Shown here piece by piece: positions 27,301 to 39,800 of a stretch of DNA of 64,000 nucleotides. Both the position numbers and the translations under genes were made by a program. The notes beneath the pieces are model-generated. The model saw only the letters and a list, made by a program, of their open reading frames with translations. It was not told where the DNA came from and made no database searches. Source of the DNA: Aphis gossypii. Lineage: Eukaryota > Arthropoda > Insecta > Hemiptera > Aphididae. Where the stretch lies: assembly GCF_020184175.1 (NCBI RefSeq), contig NC_065530.1, positions 40,835,260 through 40,899,259 on the forward strand, given 5' to 3'. Every line of letters begins with the position of its first letter. The first letter of the stretch is position 1.

Positions 27301-28421
27301 CAAACTTTTTCTTCATTTTCAGATTGTTTATTTTCATGGCTGAACCAGCAATCAACTGTCGTTTCATAGACATACCTTTATTGTGTCTATCCATATAACC
27401 ACTACCATCACAATCTCGTCTTCCTCTTCCTCTACGGTCAAAGTTATTCAAAGGATGAAATTCTTCTTCATTTTCTATTAAGATATATTAATTTTATATT
27501 GAACGATGTAATATAAAACACAAATTAATATAAAATATGTAACATTTATACACACAAAACTAGTTTTATAAATATAATACCATTTTTTTTTAAAATGTGA
27601 CAATCAACATTCATTTTTTAAGTTAACAACATGCATATTGTATAAACTTACATATTATTAATTTAATCGTTGTTAATAATACAATAGCTATATATGGCTA
27701 AAATAATTACTAGTATAAAAATAAATTAAATAAATCTTACAATAATTATTCAAAGGTTCCAATACAACTAATTAAACATATTACATGGTATATAAGATTA
27801 AACAAAATAATTTACCAAATTCTTGTGGAAATGACTCAAAATTGGATACGACAGGATTATTGGTTCCTCTACATATGAAATGTCTTCATCATTACTAGCC
27901 TCAATAGGTTCCATTTGTGTGTCATTATTTTTTCTTCTATTAAACAAGCCCTATAATTAAAAAAAATAAATAAAATAAAATACAAAAATTTGATTAATTA
28001 ATTTTAATTATTTCTTTATGTGAGTTGTTCTTTTTCATTGTTCTGATAAAATCTATGTTTCTTATGTCTATCGTCATCCATTTGATAGCTAACATCGCTT
28101 TTCATTATACTCCCTTAATTTCTAGGAAACCTATATCCGGATCTATTGTTATTAAATTCAGAAAAATGTGTATGTAAAGGAGCATGTATCATGTTGTTGA
28201 GGTCTCTGCTCCTAATATAACATAAACAAAAAAAGAAATTAAATTATTATAATACGATAAATTATAGTTTAATTTATTGCTCTCCAAGACAATTTTTTTT
28301 AGATGCTTTAAGCTCTGTATTTTGTTCAATTGATTCAGCCATTTCAGTATCAACTTCTTCATCAAAAATCTCTCCATCCTCAAGGTTTTCATCGACCTCA
28401 TTTTTGCAACAATCACCATTA
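24393..28421 (-). pseudogene. CCCH zinc-finger gene remnant, ZC3H4/ZC3H6/suppressor-of-sable type
   Basis: Ten exon-like blocks in order on the minus strand are approximately 28274-28421, 28020-28211, 27816-27950, 27270-27474, 26964-27190, 26549-26702, 26406-26480, 25644-25830, 24779-25009 and 24393-24686. Most keep splice-like AG/GT borders, so this is not a processed copy. Family marks are an acidic N-terminal LEDGEI block, a tandem CCCH region (LCKYYLMNFC, then CKYYHTGMKCY and CRFSHAKL), then KIPSLLEMQIPVPSEL and a C-terminal GDPRQRHRF. Lesions: in-frame stops at 24627-24629 and 26430-26432 (CGA-to-TGA type); frame changes inside the blocks at 27816-27950, 27270-27474 and 25644-25830; and the third Cys of the first clear finger replaced by Tyr at 27087-27089. 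Intact relatives bind RNA and restrict unproductive nuclear transcripts. A functional parent is expected elsewhere in the genome. Confidence 0.8.
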
Positions 28422-28554
28422 CTAAAACAATTGAAAATATCAATCATAACTATAAAATTATTATAGGTAGTATTTATAAGTTTTCTATTTAAAACATTTA
28501 TATAAATAATATTAAATGTAATTTAACAATTTAAAAAAAAAAATTAAGAAAATA

Positions 28555-29415
28555 AGTGGGTAAGCGGGTACCGCTCTGCTGTACATTAGGTGCCGTGTAG
28601 ATCCCTATTACATATTATAGGAGTGTTAAATTTGATTCCAATGATAAGTATCACTGTTTACGAAAAACGATTCTGAACGAAGATGATTTGTCAGCTTAGG
28701 ATATAATTTCGAATGGTTGGTGAAAAAATTGGTTTATGTTTTAATGGTCTGAATACACCAAAATTTAAGTTGTTTTATAATTATTATAAGCTAAACTTAT
28801 GGAAAATCTCGTATAACATTTTCAATTCTTAGCTACTTATACAAAAATGTTTATAAATTATACCTACAAAATAATTTGCAAATATTCATGGTTTTGACCA
28901 ATTTTTGTCTATAATTGATCTTCAAATACTAATAAAACAAAATTGTGCCTATATATTCTTATAATTTTTTAATCACTATAAGAACAACTCATAAGAAACT
29001 TTGTATTAAATTTTCAAGTTGTTTTGACTATACTAAATTTTTTTATCGACACTTCAAAAAAAAATTCACTGAAAATTGAAAATTTCAGTGGTCTATAAAT
29101 AGTTCAAAAAAAAAAAAAAATCAAAATATTTACAACCATATAAAAAAAAATCGATTTGGTCGAAAACTGGTTTTGGGTAAAAATTCCCGTTTTTCCGTCA
29201 CCTTTTTTTTGTTTTTCTCGATTTCATTGGAAACTGTTGGAAAATGATTGAACTCTATAATACACTAAGGATATTCACTTTGCTATCGGAAACCACTCCC
29301 AACGTTTGAAATTGACTTATTTCGACTAGTTATGCTGTACACCGACACAGACACACAAAAAAAACACACATCAATGTAGAATCAATACATTTATCACTCT
29401 GTTCAGAATCTAAAA
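28555..29415 (-). repeat. Dispersed repeat, copy 2 (inverted, internally shorter)
   Basis: On the minus strand it runs from CTTTTAGATTCTGAAC near 29415 to the GGTACCGCTCTGCTGTAC edge near 28568 (shown as on the plus strand). It matches copy 1 at both ends and over several inner blocks, but it is about 400 bp shorter, so it is internally deleted. Confidence 0.75.
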
Positions 29416-29859
29416 GTACTATTAATTATAAATTCAAATAATTTCCTAGTATTTGTTTATTTTAATTCTGTAATTATATATTGTTTAATTGAAAATTAAC
29501 AAAAAATATCTGTAACAATTTATTTAAAATCATTAATAAAAATAATACGAATAAAATTTAAAAAAAAATGTAGGTACTTACCTAATGTTACTTCTATTAA
29601 AATTTCAATATAAATAATAGAAATTAAAAATTAATTATGCCGAAAGCAAATTTAAATTCGTACCTAACATTTAAATTTAATAAAAAGATATTGGTAAAAA
29701 TTAAATATTTTTAATTTCGTCTGAAAAAATTTACATTATTTTTTTACATAGGTACTCATACAAAATAAGGTTAACAAAATTAGAACATACATAGATATTT
29801 GAAAATAAATAGATGTAATAATTTGTAGCCTATTTTATTCGTTTTAAATTTAAATAAAA

Positions 29860-30360
29860 AAATAAAAATTTTAAATTCATAAAATTTTTTTCTATAATGA
29901 CGCTTCAAGTTTTTTCTATAACTATTTAAAAGAAAACTTATGGAAAACTTCATGTTGAATTTTTTAACCTTAGATATGAATAAAAAAATTAAATGTATTT
30001 TTAATTATAAAATTACTTGCAAATTTTTGTGATTTTGATATACATCGTAAAAATTTGAACTTTAAACGTATTTACAAAAAAAAAATTGTGATCAACGATT
30101 TTTGATTTTTTTTTAACTACAGTAAAACCGACTTATAAGAAATTTTGTATTAAAATTTTTAGTTTTCTTGAGAATCCAAAATTATTTTATTGACGTTTCA
30201 AAAAAAAAAAATTCCAGTTGTCTATAAAAAGCTAAAAAAAAACAACCATAATATTTTGAAAATTAAACCGTACATAGATAACGCAACTTAAACATTAAGT
30301 AACAATTTCAAGTACATACAATGATTCATTTTTGAGTTAAAACAATATAAAAAAAACATT
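29860..30360 (-). repeat. Dispersed repeat, diverged fragment
   Basis: It shares inner blocks with copy 1 in reverse orientation, such as the AAAACTTATGGAAAA segment and the poly-A-rich TCAAAAAAAAAA block, but lacks both edges. It lies between copy 2 and the CCT4 promoter. Confidence 0.5.
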
Positions 30361-30419
30361 TTTATTATTGGGCTCCCCATTATAGATCGGGGCCCTGAGC
30401 CCATGTGTTTAACACACGC

Positions 30420-30895
30420 AACACACCCGGTTATTGCGGCAATGAATTTATATTATAATATAATAATATAATATACTATGGACCATACTATATTTTATTA
30501 TTTATGATCTAAGCCTCTAACGGACTACAAGGAGTAAGGATTAAACCATGAAGATGAAAAATAATAATTAATAACAAAATCTCTTATCTTCGTGATACGA
30601 AGTTTGGTCTCCTTATCATGGATTAAAACATTGTTTTACAGTGACATCTAGTGGCCTATTGACATATAACGATTATTTCGCAGCTAGCTTCAATATCATT
30701 GGCAAGACGGTAACCGTAATTTATCGTACATTCGTAACTCACTTTGATTATCTACTTCTATCTTTTTTGTTGTCGCTACTTGCTGTATGCCTAAATCCTG
30801 TACGCCTATTAAGTATACCGACAAAATACTTAATTCTCACGATTTTTAAGTTTTTATCCATTTCAATCCGTTGAGTTTCGTCCTAAAATATCATC
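30420..30895 (+). promoter_or_regulatory. CCT4 promoter and 5' leader region
   Basis: This stretch immediately precedes the CCT4 start codon. It has higher GC content than its surroundings and no TATA box at a clear distance. A frame at 30641-30874 is open but has no recognisable protein and probably lies in leader sequence. Confidence 0.4.
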
Positions 30896-33800
30896 ATGGT
30901 TGCGTTTTCGGGATCTGGTGATTCCAAACAGGCGACGAATGCCTATAAAGACAAGAGCAAACCAGCCGAAATAAGAAAAAGCAATATCTCAGCTGCTAAA
31001 GGTTTGAATGAAACATAATAATTATTATTATTTGGATTAATTTTTTTTTGTTAGAAATTAACTCAAATGTTGTGTATTGGATTCAATCTATTACTTTCAT
31101 GTTCATCAGTGGTGTTATAAAAAATATTGCTGTTTTATAATTGCCCGGTTTGGTGTTGATGTTATGATTATAACTGTATATTTTATGAATTTAATATTTT
31201 AATTAAGGTGATTTAGGCCCTTGTTAATATAGAACAGTTATTTGTTTTAGTATTGTTATTTTCGGTTATTTTTAAAACTACTTAATTTATAGAATCTTTA
31301 TTTAGAAATGTAGTTTTCATTATATTTATCGTTAATTAATGATGAGTATATTATTTTTGTTTCTAGCTGTTGCTGATGCTATCCGTACAAGTTTGGGTCC
31401 CAAAGGAATGGATAAAATGGTAAATATGTGTTAAATTATATGTGTACTTTATATATATACCTAATAATAAAAAATAACCATTTTCAAATTAAAATGATAG
31501 TTAAATATTTGCTGTATAGGTAGGTACATATAGTTTTAAACACCTATCTAGTCAAACCTTAATTTGCTTATAGTACCTACTTATATATCTGTATTATTTT
31601 TATAATACTTAAATGTCTTAAATATTAAAATGACTAGCCTTGTATAGTTGTGTAACTATAATAGTATGAATTACATTTTCAGTTATAATTCTATAATTGA
31701 CAATTGTAATTTGTATACTATACATGAGTATAGTACGTTAGCATACTTAATACATTTATACTCATGTAGTTACAATATTAATTTTAAATTAAATGATCAT
31801 GAGAAAACTATAACTAATGAGTACAATTAAATAAATAAAATGTAATTAGCATATGAACTCATTTATTATAAATACCTTTATTTTTTTACTTTTTACATCT
31901 TTAATTCTATAATTTTATTTTATCTTAAGATTCAATCGGCAAATGGTGAAGTAGCTATAACAAATGATGGTGCTACAATTTTGAAACAAATGAATGTTAT
32001 ACATCCAGCAGCAAAAATGGTAATTAATTTTATTACGAATTGTATTTATACATTTATAACTCTTTTTATTATTAATGTTGATATTGTTATTGTAATATTT
32101 AGTTATAGTCGGTATTGGTAAAGAAATCATTTTTATAAAACTTAACTTAAGTTAACTTACAGTTATTAACTATTTTCTGTAAAATTGGTTAAGTTAGGTT
32201 GGTACAATTAGTATACAATAGTCTGTACCTAATTTAATCCACACCGTGTTTTATTAATAAATTAATCAAATACTTATAATTACTTTATTTTTTATTCCAT
32301 TTAAATTTTGTAAGTATTAAACAATATCAATAATTTAAAAATGAAAACTCAAATTGTCTATTGTTAATCAGTAACTTTAATTTAATTCAATATTTTTTGA
32401 TGATTTAATTAAAATAAATAATTAATAGTATTCATTTTTTAAGAATTCTTATTAATTTTTCAAGCATATATAATTAAAAGTTAGAAAAATATTTAATATT
32501 AATAATAAGTGTTGGTATTTTATAGAAATGTATTTAATTTTTTTTTTATGCTTAGTTAGTTGAACTTTCAAATGCTCAAGATGTTGAAGCAGGAGATGGT
32601 ACAACTAGCGTAGTTGTTATAGCTGGAGCTCTATTGGAAGCTTCTGAAAAACTTTTGCAAAAAGGTATTCATCCTACCGGAATTTCAGATGGTTTCCAAA
32701 AAGCTGCAGCCAAGTCTATTGAGATTATAAAAAATATGGCTACTCCAATACTACTAACTGATCGAGAAAGTTTGGTTAAAAGTGCTTCAACTGCTTTAAA
32801 TTCTAAAGTGGTTTCTCAACAATCGTCATTGTTAGCTCCTTTAGCTGTTGATGCAGTTCTAAAAGTTGTCGATCCTGCAAAAGACACCAACGTTGATCTC
32901 AAAGTAAAAATAACTATAATTTCTAAATTAATTAACTTATGTTAGTAATTCATTTTTATTTTTTTAGGATATAAAAGTTATTAAAAAATTAGGAGGAACT
33001 GTTGAAGATACCAAGTTAGTTGATGGTCTCGTGTTTACACAAAAATCTTCAAATGTAAATGGTCCAAGGAAAATTGAGAAAGCCAAAATAGGACTTATTC
33101 AATTTTGTATATCACCTCCAAAAACTGATGTAAGTAACACAAAATACATAATAATACTGTCCTTAATAAATCCAATGAGTCTGGTAAAAAAAAAAAATTG
33201 CTTATATTTTATACTACTGCATCTGACACATGATTATGTAGCAGAAAGTGCAGAACAATATGATTTAAAATAAAAATCAATGACTTCTATGAATTTATGT
33301 ATGACAGCATATAATATATACTATTTTAATAAAATAATAAGTATTTCTAGTTTTAAAATGAGGTCAGAGTTGCGCAGTGGTCACGCAGTTGTTAGTTAGA
33401 ATCATTGCAAAGTTCATAAAAATGTGCGGTTTTCGCAACCACCAATTTCCTGTACTGTGTGATTGCACCATCTGGTTTCCAACTAAGTTCAACTAAGAGT
33501 GAAGACCGCACATGTCTCCTTTTAGAGAAGGGGGTAGTATCTTGTGTATAGAGATGTATACATAGATAAATAGACCATATAATTTCCCTACTGCCCACTT
33601 GTGATAAGCATTGACAAAGACCTTGAGGTTGTTTCAATGAACAATATATATATATAAATATAAATATATAAATAAAAAAAGTTGATTTGAGTAAACTTTA
33701 TATTTATCTGTCATGAATCATGATAAAAATGATATGTTAAACATTATTTTATACTTTTCCTTCAATTACATTAGGATTCCAGTATATATTATATATAATA

Positions 33801-36800
33801 ATATAATAGTATATTATAGTGATTGTTTTTTCAAATAACACTCCAGTCATAATAAAACAATATTTTTAATACTTTTTATTATTATAATTTTTAGTTAATT
33901 TATTTTTTAATTGACAAAATATTTTTGTAGTAACTTCACTTAAACTATATTTACTACTCTTAAAATTAAATTTTAATTAAAAATTCAATTTTTATGTATT
34001 TAAATACTCCGAAAATATTGTTTTTTGGAGTATTAAATTACATATATGTATGTTGTCATTCAAAAAACTTAAAAAAATATATATATATTAAAAAATGTTA
34101 TTTTGTTTTGACTGGTAATTATTTTTTTAAATGATTTAATACATTTTTTAAATAATGAGTGTTCAAAAATAAAAGAATAAACCTTCAGTATATTTCTCAG
34201 TAGCTCTCATAAAAATTTATTTATGCATTAATATTATTTTTTGGAAACTGGGTATTTTAATAATCTATAGTGACCTACGACGTGGTACACATAATTTTTG
34301 TAGTTTGGTATAACAAATATATTAATATTTTTATACCAACTATGATATTAATTAATTAGTGTTAACTACTTTAAGTAAAAATAGTGGTATAGCCACTATG
34401 ATTAGAGGTCAGAAATTTTTTTAAAAGTTCCTCATAGTTCAACTTTAATTAAATATTTATATAAGCGTTTTCTGGACACAGTAAAAATTGAGCTATTTTA
34501 ATTTAAAAATTATTAAATAACAACATGAAAACTAAAATCACTAGTCAAAAACTATTTATTCTTTATTATCAAATTCTGTATAAATTGTAGCTTAGGTATC
34601 CTAACCTTTTAAAAGTAAACTATGTACTACTTATATGAGAATAATGATATGAATATTTAATTAATTACATACAAATAGTTTTTATCAGTAGACTATAAGA
34701 ACTTATATTATATAAAAAATTAGAACATGAAATATTAAATTGAAAAATTATTCAATATTACCAATACAACTTGATTATAATTACATATCTTTACTATTGT
34801 CCAATTTTTAAAGATATCGAAAATATTTATGACAATTAAAAGCCGTCTCTTGATCTTAAAATTATCTTTAATAAATAACTGTTTACAATACTTTTCTTTT
34901 AATAAACTATCAAAAAATGTATTTAGGGTTATCCCCTTAATATATAATAATACATTTTATAATAGTGAAATTAGCTTTAAAATTGTATGTAATTCTACGC
35001 CGTGTTTTAAGACACATAATTAGTAACAACAACATAATTTTATGTTGAATGATTTTGATTTAACATCTAAGTTATAAATTTTTCAATAAAAGCATATCAA
35101 TTAATTTAAATACAAAAAAATATATAAATTTTTACAAATAATTTTGTGACAAATGATGACATTATGCTAGATAGATAGGGACATATGAAAATTATGATTA
35201 TAGCTTAACATTTAATCTGATGTTACAAAAATTACCTTTTGCCTTAATTAAAATATATTTGTTGCAATCAATTACTATATGATGACATATAAGCCTTAGG
35301 ACACCTAATTACGATAACTATCGTATGATTTGAATTTTTTTTTCTGATGTGTATTGATTGTTCAAAATAAATGTTGTTAAAATGACTATGATGAATTAAA
35401 CTTAGGACACCTGTACGACATCTTTACAGATGATTGAGTATAACATTTAAACTGAAAGTCTAAAATCATATAAGTTAAATTAAGATTAATTTTATGGAAA
35501 ACGTTTATTAATGATGACATATAAGCCTTAGGACACCTAATTACGACGTTTGTCGAATGATTTGAGCTTTTCATCTGAATACTAAATATCTTATGGTATC
35601 TTATCTGTGACATATGATGACTTAATGCTAGATAGATAGGGACATATGAAAACTATGATTATAGCTTAACATTTAATCTGATGTTACAAAAATTTCCTTT
35701 TGCATAAATTAAAATGTATTTGTTGCAATCAATTACTATTTGATGACATATAAGCCTTAGGACACCTAATTACGATAACTATCGTATGATTTGAATTTTT
35801 TTTCTGATGTGTATTGATTGTTCAAAATAAATGTTGTTAAAATGACTATGATGAATTAAACTTAGGACACCTGTACGACATCTTTACAGATGATTGAGTA
35901 TAACATTTAAACTGAAAGTCTAAAATCATATAAGTTAAATTAAGATTAATTTTATGGAAAACGTTTATTAATGATGACATATAAGCCTTAGGACACCTAA
36001 TTACGACGTTTGTCGAATGATTTGAGCTTTTCATCTGAATACTAAATATCTTATGGTATCTTATCTGTGACATATGATGACTTAATGCTAGATAGATAGG
36101 GACATATGAAAACTATGATTATAGCTTAACATTTAATCTGATGTTACAAAAATTTCCTTTTGCATAAATTAAAATGTATTTGTTGCAATCAATTACTATT
36201 TGATGACATATAAGCCTTAGGACACCTAATTACGATAACTATCGTATGATTTGAATTTTTTTTTCTGATGTGTATTGATTGTTCAAAATAAATGTTGTTA
36301 AAATGACTATGATGAATTAAACTTAGGACACCTGTACGACATCTTTACAGATGATTGAGTATAACATTTAAACTGAAAGTCTAAAATCATATAAGTTAAA
36401 TTAAGATTAATTTTATGGAAAACGTTTATTAATGATGACATATAAGCCTTAGGACACCTAATTACGACGTTTGTCGAATGATTTGAGCTTTTCATCTGAA
36501 TACTAAATATCTTATGGTATCTTATCTGTGACATATGATGACTTAATGCTAGATAGATAGGGACATATGAAAACTATGATTATAGCTTAACATTTAATCT
36601 GATGTTACAAAAATTTCCTTTTGCATAAATTAAAAGGTATTTGTTGCAATCAATTACTATTTGATGACATATAAGCCTTAGGACACCTAATTACGATAGC
36701 TATCGCATGATTTGAATTTTTTTTCTGATGTGTATTGATTGTTCTAAATAAATGTTGTTAAAATGACTATGATGAATTAAACTTAGGACACCTGTACGAC

Positions 36801-39800
36801 ATCTTTACAGATGATTGAGTATAACATTTAAACTGAAAGTCTAAAATCATATAAGTTAAATTAAGATTAATTTTATGGAAAACGTTTATTAATGATGACA
36901 TATAAGCCTTAGGACACCTAATTACGACGTTTGTCGAATGATTTGAGCTTTTCATCTGAATACTAAATATCTTATGGTATCTTATCTGTGACATATGATG
37001 ACTTAATGCTAGATAGATAGGGACATATGAAAACTATGATTATAGCTTAACATTTAATCTGATGTTACAAAAATTTCCTTTTGCATAAATTAAAATGTAT
37101 TTGTTGCAATCAATTACTATTTGATGACATATAAGCCTTAGGACACCTAATTACGATAACTATCGTATGATTTGAATTTTTTTTCTGATGTGTATTGATT
37201 GTTCAAAATAAATGTTGTTAAAATGACTATGATGAATTAAACTTAGGACACCTGTACGACATCTTTACAGATGATTGAGTATAACATTTAAACTGAAAGT
37301 CTAAAATCATATAAGTTAAATTAAGATTAATTTTATGGAAAACGTTTATTAATGATGACATATAAGCCTTAGGACACCTAATTACGACGTTTGTCGAATG
37401 ATTTGAGCTTTTCATCTGAATACTAAATATCTTATGGTATCTTATCTGTGACATATGATGACTTAATGCTAGATAGATAGGGACATATGAAAACTATGAT
37501 TATAGCTTAACATTTAATCTGATGTTACAAAAATTTCCTTTTGCATAAATTAAAAGGTATTTGTTGCAATCAATTACTATTTGATGACATATAAGCCTTA
37601 GGACACCTAATTACGATAGCTATCGCATGATTTGAATTTTTTTTCTGATGTGTATTGATTGTTCTAAATAAATGTTGTTAAAATGACTATGATGAATTAA
37701 ACTTAGGACACCTGTACGACATCTTTACAGATGATTGAGTATAACATTTAAACTGAAAGTCTAAAATCATATAGTTAAATTAAGATTAATTTTATGGAAA
37801 ACGTTTATTAATGATGACATATAAGCCTTAGGACACCTAATTACGACGTTTGTCGAATGATTTGAGCTTTTCATCTGAATACTAAATATCTTATGGTATC
37901 TTATCTGTGACATATGATGACTTAATGCTAGATAGATAGGGACATATGAAAACTATGATTATAGCTTAACATTTAATCTGATGTTACAAAAATTACCTTT
38001 TGCCTTAATTAAAATATATTTGTTGCAATCAATTACTATATGATGACATATAGGACACTTATACAATTACGATAACTATCGTATGATTTGAATTTTTTTT
38101 CTGATGTGTATTGATTGTTCAAAATAAATGTTGTTAAAATGACTATGATGAATTAAACTTAGGACACCTGTACGACATCTTTACAGATGATTGAGTATAA
38201 TATTTAAACTGAAAGTCTAAAATCATATAAGTTAAATTAAGATTAATTTTATGGAAAACGTTTATTAATGATGACATATAAGCCTTAGGACACCTAATTA
38301 CGACGTTTGTCGAATGATTTGAGCTTTTCATCTGAATACTAAATATCTTATGGTATCTTATCTGTGACATATGATGACTTAATGCTAGGTAGATAGGGAC
38401 ATATGAAAATTATGATTATAGATTAACATTTAATCTGATGTTACAAATATTACCTTTTGCCTTAATTTAAATCATTTAAACTTAAAATAATATACTAGAT
38501 TTACGTAACAAGACCGGTTTTTTCGTAGCCGCTGAGTATGTTCTCTTTTAAAATGGGGAAAGTACACGCATATTATATTATATTTTAGTGGATATTGAAT
38601 TTAATATATAAGTAGTAAAATTAAGTATTTTCAATTTACAATACTGAACCATAATTTTTATAATTAAACTATATTTTCTTCATTAATCATTAGTTTCTAT
38701 TACAATATTTAGTTTTTAAGACTTTTTGTACCCTTTAGTTGTTTCTATTAGATGTAAGTATAGGCAGATTTTTCTTTGAATGTTTAAACTTAATAAGTTC
38801 TCTTTAATGTGTTTATTTATTAATATTATTATAACATCAATCATTTTATATTGAAATGTATCTTAATTTATGATCTCCCATCAAATATTACAACTCATCA
38901 TTACATAACCTTGAAATAAGAATTATTTAATTTAATATTATCTAAAATTAAGTACTCACATTTTTATTTATTGTTTGATACTCTAAATGATATATTATTT
39001 TTAATATTTGTTATACCCGTATGTGTGTTCTATGTTGTATTAACGAATGGACAATTTAATGTTCAGAAGAATCCTCAGTAAATTTTGTTTTACATATTTT
39101 GTATATTTTTAATATTAGAGTTACTTGATCTATATTCAAATTTTAAGGTATACCTGGATGTTTTCCAAGGTACATTAAAAATTCTTTTGTGATGCCCTTA
39201 ATAATATTTTAACATTACTATTTAATAATAATAAGTTAGAACAAGAGTAAAATATATTGTTTTGAACATTACTTTTACTATGTTTTGCATTTATCAAATT
39301 GAGTCTACACATGTAGTATGTCCTCTTAAAGACTTCAAAGTATTATAGAATTATTATAAATGCAGTATTTAAATATATTATAAATATAAATTTTGGTTCA
39401 ATGAACTTTTAAATTAATTATACTTGTATGCACATGATGAATTTATGCTAGGTTATATAAAATGTATGAATGATACTTATAACCAAAGTAATATTAGTCC
39501 AAAGTTACTTCAATTGATTAATTATAAACAAATAAAAGTATATTCCTATGTATGTTACATTTTTTTAAAAAGTTTTTGTTTAACAGTTTTATTATTAAAT
39601 TATAATTGTTTTGGATGTGCCTATTAACGTTATTCAAATGTATTCCTATTTAAATATTTATATAGGTTATGTTTATTAATCATTTAAATGTATTCGTTCA
39701 ATAATTATTTAACTTATTGATTTAAATTAAACAGAAATACTTCACAAAGTGTGAATGTTGACTAAAAAACGTGCAATATATTGTTATATGTTTGATACCC

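Noticed and set aside
33355..33650. Second SINE with tRNA-like head (GCGCAGTGGTCACGC)
   Set aside because: No convincing B box and no poly(A) tail were found, so it was left as unclassified intronic sequence.
35296..35305. Telomere-like TTAGG in the array
   Set aside because: Insect telomeres are tandem TTAGG, but here TTAGG occurs singly in each sub-unit and is not tandem.
35386..38370. Six identical 75-residue frames in a row
   Set aside because: They are part of the 460-bp satellite unit. One unit loses the frame by a single base, no splice or start context is conserved, and the product has no domain.
35147..38470. CRISPR-like regular repeats
   Set aside because: The units are 460 bp with no short repeat/unique spacer pattern, in a eukaryotic intron; this is a satellite array.
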